64,000 nt of DNA from Haemonchus contortus (lineage: Eukaryota; Nematoda; Chromadorea; Rhabditida; Trichostrongylidae), in the NCBI GenBank assembly GCA_000469685.2, contig LS997567.1, positions 38,963,005-39,027,004 on the forward strand, read 5' to 3'. The notes under the pieces were generated by a model that was not told where the DNA came from, ran no database searches, and saw only the letters and a list, made by a program, of their open reading frames with translations. Below, in pieces: positions 1-11,479 of this stretch (positions within the stretch are counted from its first letter, which is position 1; each line of letters starts with the position of its first letter). The position numbers and the translations under genes are program-made.

Positions 1-2220
1 TAGCTGACAGGAAGGGAGGAAGGAAACACTCGGAAAAGTGACCAGGATGACATCAATTACAGCAAAATTCTACGAGCTCTACGAAGTTTCAAAAACATGA
101 TAATTAATTGGTGTGTTTGTTTTGGCTATTATGATATTAATGAAAGCTACCAGGTTCGAATTGCAACCCACCGTTCCTATTAGACCTGTAAAGGTAATCG
201 AAAAACTCAAGACGTATAATGTAACAGAGTAACAGTCTGCTGGTGCACACTAATAATACTCTTACGCGTTGGCAGGCTAACGAGGATGTCTGAGTGCTAC
301 TTCGCCAGACAGACAAACGCTAAAACAGCAAAGTGTAAAAACAAAAATTGAAAATTAAGAATTTTTTTGAAAGTGTGTAGGAAAAAACTCACCACAACCA
401 GTCCCTCGTTATTAACATAGTAATCACCATTAGGTGAAGCGAGGAAAGGCAAAAGTTTATCCATGACTCACTTAGAACTGATCCTGAAAAAGGTTCCTGG
501 CACTTTTATTACCACAAGTATCCCTTGTGCAATAGTTTGAGAGAAGAGGAGGTAAGTCGGCGAAATTAATAGTAACTCGTCACTAAGCATGCTGAAAACG
601 TGCGGTACATAAATCATGAAGAAATTTGAGTAAGAAGCTACAAAAAAGATACAGTCAAAAAAAACTGAGCAATCGAGGGAATTTTTACGAGTAAAACGCC
701 GCAGCCCGCGAATTTTAACTCCGCGGACCGCACACAGTGAGACAGAAGAGACACTAGACGACCCAGAGAAACCCGATACATATACGGAACATCGCGAAAA
801 TCACTCAGTAAGAGAACGGAAAAGAGTTTTGTACGAAAAAAAACTGAAGCAAGGGAACCACAGCTTAGAAATCATCATATTTCAAGTCAGAAAAGTTATA
901 TCGAACGGAGTAGTCGCGCGGCGTAGAAGCTGCTTTACGCATCGCGCGGCAACTCGTCCATCCTGTTTTATCTTTCAGTAAGCTCTGAAAGCCTTTGCGG
1001 CGATAAAATGCCATTTTTTTTTCGCAAAGTGTTTGAATTCCAAAGGCTAATCTCTCCACGTCTTGACGGAAACGCAGCGACTGTAGGAGAAGTATGCACG
1101 CGTCGACGTCCCCGCAATTACCAAACCTGCCTCAAATTCTTAGGGGAGATTTATATAAGTTTCTTCTCTTTCATTATAAACAAATAGTGTTGATGTCATG
1201 TATTCAGACTTCTCTTATTTCTAGGTGTAACGTTTAACCTGGGCCACTTTGAATCTTTCACTTCGCGATGAACGAAAAAATTAACAAGATTTAGATTGCA
1301 TCCGGACAATAAGAACAACAAAATACAGTCAAAACGAAAATCGGAGCGGCTCTGCGAAAAACAAACTTTTGAATAAAACATAAAAATGTGTTCTTACAAA
1401 ACAAACACAAAAAGAAGTTGAAGCTCAGTCGGTAAGGCCAAATCTCCTGCTTTACACCCTTTACACCCCACAGTGCACATGAGATCTCATGAATTTGGGT
1501 GGTCCCGCGACTATTGCCTTGAACGTAGTATCCACCGTATGCGCTAGATCTTCGAGGACTGGGGATTTCTGACGGAAATTGCCCTTTATATATTCTAAAT
1601 GCTTTCAACGCAGGCTTTCAGGGCGATTTTGTTCAGATCGTTGAAACCCTCAGTGTTGTGATGAACAGCTTTTGGGCTTGAGCCCGATAAAACATATAAA
1701 TGAAAGCCAAGGGTAGTAAGTAACCGTTCAGGGCGCCCGCAATGGTCCACGCGGGCAAACTGATTTGTTCATAGCACAAGCGATAAGCTAGGGGACGAGT
1801 TGTCAAGACTCAGGCACCAGGATCATGCTTCCTGATTTTCAGGAGTGCATCCTTTACAGTCAGCAAGGTACCACTCTTCAATTGGTATCTCCAAATTTCA
1901 TATATCTTATTATTTTTCCCTACGCTACGCGCTAGAGACGTAACTGGTATTTAGACTGTAACGACGCAAGTTTTAGCTGCGTCTGTAGCAAATTTTAGCA
2001 GCTTTAACACGCCCTCTAGCTGATTATTTTTTCTATGTTTTCATTCGTTAATCGAATTTTCGACATTCGCGCTCGATTCTAAGGCAAAATCCCCAATAGC
2101 TCATTCCTGCTGTAGTGCACATTGTCGGAGTAGGTGAAAACCTTCTATAGCTAATTGAGGCTTCCTAAGTTTTCCTTCGTAATTGAGCTCAACATGAAAA
2201 ATCAATAAATTCCCATTTCA
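1..2220. other. Intergenic, no gene seen
   Basis: AT-rich sequence with only short open frames on both strands, none with plausible splice sites or recognisable motifs. A weak tRNA A-box-like string occurs near 1415-1435 but no matching B box or cloverleaf follows. Nothing else is supported here. Confidence 0.6.
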
Positions 2221-4467
2221 GAAAGCTTCACAGAATGGCTGAAAATCGTTCTCATTCACCTTCTGAAAACCCCGAGAACGATCCTCACCCACCAAGTGAG
2301 AACCTCGTGAACGGTTTCTCGACGTCGACTGAGAACACTCAGGCTCACAATAGTCCGCCCCGTGAAGAAGAATATGACACTGATCTAGTAAGTTTTGTAA
2401 AGTTCTTTACTCGATAACACTGGTTAATAACTCTAAAACAATCCTTGAGATGAATCCTCTTTAGTATAAACTGCAGTTGGCCTGCAATCGGTTGTAAGAG
2501 GTGGTCCAGAGGTAACATCTAAAAATGACTGGTGGGAAAACAGTACTTTTGGGTATCAGACTAATTATCGCGAGACTGGTACCAGTTAGTCAATTCTACT
2601 AGTCACATTGGGTGGGCCATCAGTTTCACATGCAATTGGTCGTTAGACAAAAATACGAGAGGGATACGGGATCTAAGGTGGCCATAGATATCGACTGCTC
2701 GGCTATTTCTTCAAATTGCGAAATTGGCGGTTATTGATTGCCCCGCGGGAGTAGCCTGTTCATGGTTCTTCGCGGACAATGTACGGCAGCGTCCGCGCGT
2801 CCTTTTCCACAACGGCAAATCGATATCACGATCCACGATGACTACGTAGCACTGATCATTGATTTTCCTGCTCCTACACGTGTTCGTGGGCATGCAAAAG
2901 ACCGTGTAAGGGAAAGTAAGTGAATGGATAACTCCAGTGAAAAGGATGTCAACATGGTTCCGCGTTGGGTACGTTTGTTGAGCCCTTTAATTTTATTTTC
3001 TGTATTATCGCCTAGTAAATTGCTCTTCTAGTGCCTATTTTAAAGTTCAGGTTCATATTTGTGGGTTCAGGAATTCGATGAGGAGGCCTTCAGACAGCTT
3101 TATCTGGAAGAAGTGGCTAGACAATGGAATGGACGATATAGATTGCTTCACAGGAATGATCATCTTACTAATGTAAGAATTTCCCAGAATTCTGTACTCA
3201 ATAGCTCGTAGTAATAAATAATGATAATTCATTGTAAGAGTGTATGAGGTTCTCTTTTGATTTCCAGGGACACGATGATACATCGGAACGTCCTCTTACA
3301 CATCGTATCATGTATGTTTTATCATTTTTCACAACATAGTATGCATTACTCAGGTACATTTTGCGAATCCGGCGTTCTTGGTTAGCGTTGTCGCTAAGTA
3401 TAAATGAAGGTCAACGGTATGATGATTCCACTCTCATAGCTAATAACACTCTACGCATCACCCGTTTCAGCCATTATTGCCTTTATTGCCGATGGGCCAA
3501 CGGTAAGGCAAATAATATCTTTACAATTACCTATGAATATTGATCGAGCTGATATGACGCGATTATGCTCCCCGTGCGACCGGAATACTCACACTGGCCG
3601 CCTCGCGCCCGCTCGCTCCGCTCCTTTGACCATGTTTACATATGTGATTGACGTCTCATTTTATGCTCAAGCCACTTACTATGCTACATACGGTTACCTT
3701 TGTTCTAGATGAATAACATCCTCATTTTACTAGGGATACTGCTCTTTGCCTGACTTTTTTGTAACAGTCACTGTTCAGCTTGCGTGACGATCTCGAGCCA
3801 CTGGAGCCGTACTACGGGATAGATCCAAATTGGCTCGAATTTGAAGGTGGACGCTACAATTATGAGGAAGACCTGCCTAACATAGAGAATGATCTTTTGG
3901 CTTATGGCGACATTCAGAACGTGGATCCACAACCTGATGAGGTAGAGGGAGACTGTAAGTACTAATAGTTTGCTTTTGATTTACTCTTCACTTTCCTACT
4001 CTGTTAACAACTAAGTAGCTCTCAACCTACTTTACAGTAGTAAGGCAAGATACATTTTGAAGATCTTTTTGATAGAATAGTTTTAGTAACTAAAACAATT
4101 GCAGCCGGTGTGGCCACAATGGAGAATGTCACTGCCGCAGCCACAGCGGAAGCATCGGGATCTGAGGTAACAGCTTTATTGCTCTGTCTCCGCTGAGTTT
4201 TTGATGCCTTTCTTGTCCTCCAATGGAAAAAGGTGAATACTACATTATCACTTTAGTAATAATTCTTGAATTGGGTGGAATCCCCGTTGAGCCTAATATT
4301 TTGATATGATCGGCTTCAAAAACTTGAAAGCAACTTTTACACCTGTTTACCAAGCTCTGATTTGTTCTACACTTTTCCTTTAGCAAGTTTTAATACTTTA
4401 CTTGGCTGTAATAATAAATGATAATTAGTTGCAGGACACACAGGAGAGTGCTGGACTCGAGAATTGA
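2221..4467 (+). CDS. Unrecognised acidic multi-exon protein
   Basis: I do not recognise this protein. The ATG is at 2235, 13 nt after a TTTCAG acceptor ending at 2221, which suggests cis- or SL trans-splicing. Exon 2235-2387 encodes a polar Ser/Pro/Glu-rich start (MAENRSHSPS) and ends at a GTAAGT donor in phase 0. Other well-supported exons are 3071-3172 (EFDEEAFRQLYLEEVARQW), 3268-3311, 3768-3954 (very acidic, LRDDLEPLEPYYG), 4105-4166 and 4435-4467, which ends in TGA. Phases agree between 3071 and 3311 and from 3768 to the stop. The link between 2387 and 3071 (perhaps a small exon near 2946-2969) and the exon(s) at 3354-3503 are ambiguous, because two frames are open. No signal peptide or membrane segment is seen. 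It is probably intracellular. The function is unknown. Confidence 0.65.
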
Positions 4468-5500
4468 TTGTTTCGAGAAGGAGCTTACTGCAGTTAAACA
4501 GGTTGAGCCTTCTATGGTCTTGGTTAGTAGAGATTTTTGTTAAGATTTGCTTCAATTATTCTGTTTATTTATATTTTCTAGCCTATATTGTTTAAATTTG
4601 GCTCATATGTTTGTTCGAAGGCTTTCCCCTTGTTATTTTCCTTTTGTTGTAAGATGTTTTTGATATAGAGTAAATTTTGTTCAAATCTCCTTGTTCTCTT
4701 CAAATTTTAGTTTTTCTGCCCCTAAATAACCGTAGATGAAGGGAACTTTGTCTCACATCAAACATGATCCCTTACTTCGTTACCACGGGTTACTTCGGAA
4801 GCTTGGAAAGGCATTGACTCCTTCAGTATATCCCTCGAAAGTCTAGGAAGAACGTGGTCCATGAAATATCCCGTGTAGCCGGTTATGAACACCCAACTCC
4901 TTGTATCAATCAATAATCCACTAGTTCCTGTGAGATTTCCACTCGTAAAGGCCTCATAAAAGTTTAACAGTACCGCTAGGATTTATCGAGAACATGTTAT
5001 CTGCATAGGACCCAATTCGCATACATGAGGACAATAACCTTTTTATCTGCGCGTCGCCGAAATTCACAGAGAAAACCTGTTTTTCTATGGGAGAGACACT
5101 GACGTTTTCTATGGGGAAGACTTTTTACTATGCAGTAAGTGACAGCGGAAAAAATGGGTGACCGAGGCTGGGGCAACTGCGCCAACTTACTGGCAGTAGT
5201 GTGAACCATCTCCGAGGACGCCAGCCAATGGCAGCTGCCTTCTCTTGCTCCACCCGCACCTCTCCCTCCGCTTCACCACACTTCGTCGGCGTGTACCGTA
5301 AGGAACGACCTCCCCGGAGCGAGTACCCCCACCTTTCAGCATTCCCGTACGCTTTGGATTGGTAACTCAAATAATCAAGGAAAACGTCAACACTCGTACC
5401 CAGACAGAATGGAGAACCGCTGAAACCACCAAACCGCTGACATCGAGAATGGAAGGCAATCACGAATCTCACGGCTCCAGACACCGAGTATGATCAAAAT
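4468..5500. other. Intergenic region without a gene
   Basis: This lies between the acidic gene and the polyadenylation signal of the small heat-shock gene. Overlapping minus frames at 4997-5484 have no splice logic or domain and look fortuitous. No clear AATAAA was found for the upstream gene. Confidence 0.5.
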
Positions 5501-5506
5501 TTTATT
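5501..5506 (-). terminator. Polyadenylation signal of the sHSP gene
   Basis: AATAAA on the minus strand, 44 nt beyond the TAA stop at 5550. Confidence 0.7.
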
Positions 5507-5549
5507 TAGAATTCAATAATTTAAATCTATAATTACAGGAGCAGTTGAT

Positions 5550-6138
5550 TTACTTCTTCTTGGGAGCAGCCATGATTGGAATGTTCCTTGTCTTGGTGTG
5601 CTGGCCGGTCTTTGGAGCCTCCACAGAGAGTTGACCATTGTTGTCAAGTTGGGTGTGGACAGCATCCAAATCGCAGTCCTCAGGGAGAGCCCATCTATGG
5701 ACGAAGTTCCTGAACAGAGATCCTCAAAGCACAGGAGTAACTAACTGGAATGGTTAACGGGTACTCACTTCTTCATGTAGCCATGCTCAGTCTTCACTTC
5801 CTGATGACCCTCAATAGTAAGGTCACGTCCGTCCAGCTGAACCTTCAGTTCCTCTGGCTTGAAGTGGGACACATCCAGAGCAACGGAAAATTTCTTGTCG
5901 TCGTTAATCATCTGAAACAAATACCAAGTACGAAAGTAGCAGAACCGCCCTCTATTCCTGGCAGTTTTACCTCTTTGGTCTGGTTTCCCACGTGGAGCAT
6001 CGAATGGTCAGCATCTCTCCAGTATGGCATCATGTCCTGAGCCATCCAATCCATATCACGAATTGGACAGTAGCGACCCATTCGCCTGAACGGCTCCTCC
6101 ATCATGCGCTCAACACGGTCGATGGGCCACAGTGCCAT
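5550..6138 (-). CDS. Small heat-shock protein (alpha-crystallin family, HSP20-like)
   Basis: ATP-independent holdase chaperone that binds unfolding proteins and assembles into oligomers. Three exons with consistent phases, 6138-5971, 5911-5769 and 5709-5550, encode 156 residues ending in a Lys-rich tail (APKKK). Residues 1-56 are a short N-terminal arm rich in Met/Arg/Trp (MALWPIDRVERMMEEPF). Residues ~57-147 are the alpha-crystallin domain, containing KFSVALDVSHFKPEEL, LTIEGHQEVKTEHGYMKK, then FVHRWALPEDCDLDAV and the A-x-x-x-G-x-L-type strand (NNGQLSVEAP). The length is normal for nematode sHSPs. The first intron is short and the second shorter still. A TTTCAG acceptor at 6156-6158, 18 nt before the ATG, implies a 5'UTR intron or trans-splicing. 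Heat regulation is indicated by the upstream heat-shock element. The family is clear; the exact orthologue is not. Confidence 0.96.
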
Positions 6139-6338
6139 TATTCTGGTTAGTTGCTCTGAAATAAGAGGTCCCTTTATTTACTATGTTCAACAAGCTCGAG
6201 TATTAGAGCTCAAGCTAACATCCGATACATAACTACATGAGACAAGGGAAACCACGAAATCATAGAGAAAGCACGCCATTCACACCAAAGGCAAGAAACG
6301 AGTTGAACGAAGAACGAATGAAGAACTGACGATTGTCG

Positions 6339-6369
6339 TGCTTTTATGGGCCCACGGAAGGTTCCAGAA
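6339..6369 (-). promoter_or_regulatory. Heat-shock promoter: perfect HSE plus TATA box
   Basis: 6357-6369 reads GAAggTTCcaGAA, three perfect inverted nGAAn units as bound by an HSF1 trimer. A CATAAAAG TATA-like box lies about 10 nt downstream on the minus strand (6340-6347). The start of transcription would be near 6310, leaving a ~170-nt leader that contains a splice acceptor before the sHSP ATG at 6138. Confidence 0.8.
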
Positions 6370-6399
6370 AAAGAGAATCGGCGGGAACCACTACGATCT

Positions 6400-7598
6400 G
6401 GAATGATCTCCAATCAGCACGAATTGTCGAATGCATTTCACTATTAAGTAAATTCCAGGCAGTTAATTCTTCACAGTACAGAGTAGCTGTGCAGTTCATA
6501 GCGAAACAGCCTGAGCTGCATCCCAATATTGTGCAGGTCTATACAGAAATTATTTTAAATCAGTTGTTGAAGTCATAAAATTGGATGGCAGAGTGATCAG
6601 GGAGATCAGTTATTCCTAGATCGAGTCTTTCCTAGAGTCTAGGCGACCATAACTTCTTTGAGATCAGCTTTGGTCGATCTACCAGCTGTAACTTACTTTT
6701 GTCCTTTATTGGTAACTGCTTGTGACTTAACTCGCTACTACAATTTTATCTGATCGTCCACGGTGATCCGAATCGCTCTTTTGCGGCTCTGTTGCGCTAT
6801 CACCTGCGATGTGTCCCTTTCTCTTGCAAAATAAAAATTCTCCTTAATCAGATCTCTCTGCTCTTTTAGCGGAATTGAGAAAAGATTTGTCAAGCGATGT
6901 AAAACTTAAGGCTTTTTTGATATTCGGAATGACGTTCACGATTATTGATTGGCGGTTGCGGATCTACTTTTCTAAATCGATTGCTTATTAGGATTTGAAG
7001 TGTTCATCAAAGCTGTTCTGAATCCAGCTGCTATTTTGTCGGTCACCAAAAATTCAGATACCTTAGGAGAATGGGGGTCCCTATTTATCCAAAAGAATAA
7101 ATGCTCATTTCCCTTCTTTAGGGTTTTTGCGCGCTTCAATTCACGTGGGAAAGAGGTCTTCGACAACATCTTATCAATTGTATTTGAAAATACGTTGTAG
7201 ACTGAGGCTAACGAATCCATCTCCCGAACTGGAAGATTGAAAGCGATCTGCAGCTAGAGGCGGGAACCATATTGATCATTTAGGCGCAGCTGACTATGAC
7301 ACCTTTGTTATACTCTGAAGGGCCAATAAATAGAAAAACAACGTGGTTGGGATTTTGAGTTTCTGTAGATTTTAAAAGCAAACCCAAAAAGTAGTGCTCA
7401 CGTACTACAAGTTTGCAAGCCGCATTTTGCCTCATGGCACATGTACTATCTATTAACAGCCAAGTTCTGCAACGTACGAAAACCTGCAACCAGCACGATA
7501 ATCGATTTGCGCTCACGCGCTGTGTACAATTTGAACAAGGATTTGTAGGATCCGTTCTGTTGTAGGCAAAAGTTCTCTGTGTTAAACTGGTGAAAAAT
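6400..7598. other. Intergenic region, no gene seen
   Basis: Short open frames on both strands (for example 6972-7220 and 7280-7516) lack splice context or recognisable domains. No repeats stand out by eye. Confidence 0.5.
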
Positions 7599-7605
7599 GT
7601 TTATT
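7599..7605 (-). terminator. Likely polyadenylation signal of the repeated-exon gene
   Basis: GAATAAA on the minus strand, about 480 nt downstream of the predicted stop at 8082. The 3'UTR would include the short tandem repeats at 7765-8075. Confidence 0.5.
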
Positions 7606-7764
7606 CATAAAAACACAACAATAACATTGAGAGTAAAATATCCAGTAAAAAAAGCATTGAGAGTAAGTTAGTAGAGAATAGAAGGCAACTTCACAAAAAG
7701 TGTGTCAAATTGCGAAATAGACGAAAAAAACAATGTTCCGAGATCTATCTTCTGGGTACACTGG

Positions 7765-8075
7765 AAAAAGAATGTCTAGTGGACATGCAGTTGCTCTTGC
7801 AAGTCGTATAACATAGCTGCAGTTCCTCATTCAACCTACTGGTAAAATCCAACTTTTAAACGTGAAAATGTAAAGGTTGTCTAATGGAGGGTAGTTGCTC
7901 TTTCAACTCACTGACAAAATACAACATTTGAAGATAAAAATGGAAAAAAGTCTGATGGAGATGCAGTTGATCTCCTTGTTAAAGCTACTGCTATCTATAG
8001 GTACAATCTGACATTCAGATGTAATATGAAAAGGATGTCCGAAAAAAACGCAATTGCTCGTTTTGCTATGATCCG
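7765..8075. repeat. Degenerate ~80-105-bp tandem repeats
   Basis: At least four diverged units share a T(C/G)TCTAxTGGAx...GCAGTTGCTCTT-like core, seen near 7770, 7877, 7956 and 8033. They are followed by 'caactxactgxxaaaatxcaac' type sequence in the first units. They fall in the inferred 3'UTR of the repeated-exon gene. Confidence 0.6.
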
Positions 8076-8081
8076 AAGGAG

Positions 8082-10347
8082 CTAGTGACGCTGAAAATTC
8101 GATAGTCTAGATTTACTGAAGTGATCGCAAACTTACTTTTCAGTACTAAGTGATGAGTAGCCCACAAAAAGTCATTCCTAGCATAGGAGCTGCACGCAAA
8201 CTTTTGGCCGCGTTATAACGGCGTGTGCGTGTGCTGCCTGTGATTGGTTAATACCACTGAAGAACCAATCACGACCGTACACATCTTATTTCAAATCTTT
8301 TCATTTAAATGTTTACTTTTACTGAAATAAAAGATGAAATACCTGTCCCTTCTTAGTCTTCGATGGTCCAGCCTTCGAACGTTTATGACCATCAGCTGCA
8401 ATAGACAAAGAATGGCAGTATTGAATAAAATACATTGACAAGCTAGATTCAAGAAGTAAGTTTGATACTGATACTGATACTTCGGTGGATTTCTCAGTAA
8501 GTTTGTTACAATTCCTCCCACTCTTTATATCTGCGATGTTTATAGCAGGGGCAATTGCCTTGACTTGCGATGGGCGGTAGTATCTGCCAGCTCACTCATT
8601 TTTACCACCTCTGACTGCACTAACTCAACCACTAACTGGGCATAACTTACTTTCAACCTTTTCTTCTACTTTCTTTTTCTCAGAGCTATCCTGGTTGAAT
8701 CTCTTCTTGTTTCCTTTGCGTGTTTTTGCAGCTGAAAATTGAGAAAATAGGGTAACAAGAAAAAGCTCGACAAGTCAGGTTTGAGAAAGGGAATTTCTGA
8801 CACCTACTTTCAAACTTTTCCATTTTATTTTTCTCAGAAATGTCCTGTTCGTCACTCTTCTTTTCCTGGCGTGGTTTTTTAGCTGGAAATTAAGAGATGG
8901 GGATATCAAAAAAACAACTTGACACGTTAAGTATGAGCAAAAGTATTCTTGGCACTTACTTTCCAACTTTTCCTCTAAATTCGCTTTCTCAGATACATCC
9001 TGGCTATGGCTCCTCTTCTTTCCTTTGCGTGTTTTTGCAGCTTAAAATTGGGAGAATAGGGCAATAAGAAAACAGCTTGAGAAGTCAGGTTTGAGCAAGG
9101 GAATTCCGACGCTTACTTTCAAACTTTCCTTCCATTTTATTTTTCTCAGAATTGTCCTGTTTGCCGCTCTTCTTTCCCTGGCGTGGTTTTTTAGCTGGAA
9201 ATTGAAGAAATGGGGATAAAACAGCTGACACGTTAGGTCTGAGCAAGAATTCTTGGGACCTACTTAAAAGCACTTCCGCTAAATTCCCAAACACTTCCTC
9301 TACATTCTCTTTCTCAAATACGTCCTGGCTAGGGCTCTTCTTGTTTCCATTGCGTGTTTTTTTAGCTGCAAATTGAGAAGATAGGGAAAGTAAGAAAACT
9401 GCCTGGCAAGTTAAGTTTGAGCCAAGGAATTCCTAGCACGTAGTTAAATTTCTACATTGCTTTTTTAGTATTATTTCTCTCGCTTTGCAACTGCCCATAT
9501 GTAACTGGGCTCTCAATGCATAGCAGTTTCATTAGCTTGCGAACAACATCAATTTAATTACCCTAAAATTCCATAGATAAGAGCGGGTGAGCCTACCGGT
9601 GAAAAATGAATTGGAAAAAATCGAAATTGAATGCAGTCACCCCTCTAACTTGATGGATGGATAAATTAAACCTCGAGAGAGAAGTTAAGAAGAAGCTCCG
9701 CCCCTCAACTCTAAACCCCGCCCACTTAATAAACAATTCACATAGAAAAACAGCGATTTTTACGGATCGCTATTTTTTTATATAAATTGTTTATTAAGTG
9801 GGCGGGGTTTAGAGTTGAGGGGCGGAGCTTCTTCTTAACTTCTCCCTCGAGGTTTAATCTATCCATCCATCAAGTTAGAGGGGTGACTGCATTCAATTTC
9901 GATTTTTTCCAATTCATTTTTCACCGGTAGGCTCACCCGCTCTTATCTATGGAATTTTAGGGTAATAAATTTCCAATGATAAGAATAACTTACTGCTTGG
10001 CTCTTGTTCTTTTCCCACAGTGTAAACAAAAGTCGTCCTGACAAGCGCCGGAAAGCAGAACTGAAATGAAACATAGATACAAGTATGGTTAAAGAAAGCC
10101 ATACATTTTCTAAGTAAGTTACCTTCACCTACAGTTACCTAGTTACCTGGCTTGCCAGTTTCTTTTGGTTTATTTCGGAAACATTGTGACCTAGAGAGAT
10201 AAGGGAACCTACACTATACTCCGGCCGATTTGTAGAATCCGTACCAAAGGGCATGGGACTCAGAACATCAGGTGGCATCAGCAGTTTCACAGATTCCTTG
10301 TTCATGCCAATGGGATCAGTAGTATCACTGTTGGGTGTGTTTGACAT
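8082..10347 (-). CDS. Unrecognised lysine-rich protein encoded by tandemly duplicated exons
   Basis: Nine phase-consistent exons: 10347-10147, 10060-9994, 9365-9264, 9194-9117, 9040-8960, 8882-8808, 8731-8651, 8395-8343 and 8090-8082, giving 248 residues. The ATG sits 2 nt after a TTTCAG acceptor (10351-10349), typical of spliced-leader addition. Residues 1-67 are Ser/Thr/Pro-rich (MSNTPNSDTTDPIG). Exons 3-7 are five repeats, each bounded by phase-1 introns, so any can be skipped without shifting frame. They alternate between type A (T-x-KTRxGxKKxxxQD-x-SEK) and type B (TKKPRQxKKSxxQDxSEKNKMExKFE) in the order A-B-A-B-A. The repeats are strongly basic at the front and Glu/Lys-rich at the back, probably helical or disordered. 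The last repeat-sized exon (8395-8343) is related in its KK-rich start only. The short terminal exon (Arg-His-stop) is the least certain. The function is unknown; a nuclear or nucleic-acid-binding role is a guess from charge alone. Confidence 0.75.
8195..8285. repeat. Small CCAATCAC hairpin repeat, copy 1
   Basis: CTGTGATTGGTT ... AACCAATCACGACC forms a short hairpin. Similar CTGTGATTGG/CCAATCAC hairpins occur near 42330, 54240 and 61530, so this looks like a dispersed short element. It lies in an intron of the repeated-exon gene. Confidence 0.45.
9561..9962. mobile_element. 402-bp fold-back MITE, TA target duplication
   Basis: Near-perfect terminal inverted repeats of about 180 bp start CCCTAAAATTCCATAGATAA and flank a ~40-bp centre. 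TA dinucleotides lie directly outside both ends (9559-9560 and 9963-9964), as for Tc1/mariner-type MITEs. It contains no open frame and is inserted in the intron between exon 2 (9994) and the first repeated exon (9365) of the lysine-rich gene. The arms differ by only a few bases, so the insertion is probably young. Confidence 0.85.
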
Positions 10348-10451
10348 ACTGAAACAGTTATGAATATAGAAATTAGGCGAAGCATTATCCCGAAGGGAAT
10401 TCGTTCGAAAAATCGAAAAGCGAAATCAGATTATCAGCAGATTTCGAAAGA

Positions 10452-11475
10452 TGGTACAGGCGGATGCGCTTTGTTGCGCGCGTCCTTCGAAATTAGATCA
10501 CGCCGCAGATGTCGCACGCGGCGTGTCAGCCCGCGATTTTTGACAAAGGTCGAAGTGGGCGGAGTGATCTACTTCCGATGAACGCGCGCGGTGCTAAGTG
10601 AGTTGGGAGGGGCCACGCGGCGGCGCGGCGCCTTTTCATGTCTGCGCCCTCTACTGCGAGATAGTAGTACTGGAGCTGAGTCTGGGAAGGAATCGTGTAG
10701 TTGTACTGAAGTGTCTCGTGATTCAAAACAAATTACATCTCGGCACATGATATACTTGTATATTGTGGATACTCTTCTTCTGAGCCGATAAAACTCTATT
10801 TTTAGGAAGGGGAGGGGCTCCGGGGTGGCTGAGATGGTTATCTCGTGCAAAAAGCTGAGAAGAGATAAAAGCTGAACGTCCAATTGGCTCACCCACCCCG
10901 GAGCCCCTCCCCTTACTAAAATTAGGTGAAAAATACGCAGTTATACCATAAAGGAGCTATGAAATGTCCCTAAACACCATTACGGGCTCGCCTACCCTTC
11001 CTTGCCCACTATCTCGCCGTAGAGGGCGCAGACATGAAAAGGCGCCGCGCCGCCGCGTGCCCCCCCCCCCAACTCCCTTAGCACCACGCGCGCAACGGAC
11101 GTTCTCCGGTCCAGGCGGGCAAGTGTACATTCGTGCAATTCAAACTGCGTGCGACAAAGTGCGCGGCGTAATTTGTGGCGATTTGAACGAGTGTAGCGCC
11201 TATTATTGGGGCACAAACTTGAAATAGAGTAGATCAATATTGTCAGCAGATCTACTAATCTACTCTACTTCAAAATTGGGCCTCAATAATAGGCGCTGAA
11301 GTCGTCAAAATCGCTATGAATTTCGCCGCGCGCCCTACGAATCGCACGAATGTACCGCCCCCCCCCCCCCCCGGTCCAGGCAGCGCAACGGGTGCGCTTC
11401 GTTCCGCGCGTCCGTCGAAACTAGGTCACGCGCGCGGCGGGTTAGCCCGCGATTCTTGACAAAAGTCGCAGCTGT
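10452..11475. repeat. Nested GC-rich inverted-repeat complex
   Basis: Arms 10580-10665 and 11008-11094 are inverted copies of each other, containing GGCGGCGCGGCGCC and CTACTGCGAGATAGT-like sequence. Between them sits a second hairpin, 10802-10919 (arms GGGGAGGGGCTCCGGGGTGG). To the right is a third, about 11123-11355, with inverted GTACATTCGTGC ends. Segments 10452-10555 and 11382-11475 are direct repeats of one another (GCGCGCGTCC, GTCAGCCCGCGATTTTTGAC-like). Poly-C runs at about 11061-11070 and 11357-11372 punctuate it. No convincing coding capacity was found. Nested insertion of MITE-like elements, or one composite fold-back element, is most likely. Confidence 0.7.
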
Positions 11476-11479
11476 CATG

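Noticed and set aside
1410..1480. tRNA-like sequence (GAAGCTCAGTCGGTAAGG)
   Set aside because: Resembles an A box, but no B box, anticodon stem or acceptor pairing follows.
10800..10920. tRNA-Leu/Ser-like string (GGTGGCTGAGATGGTTA)
   Set aside because: It is part of a perfect long hairpin, not a cloverleaf.
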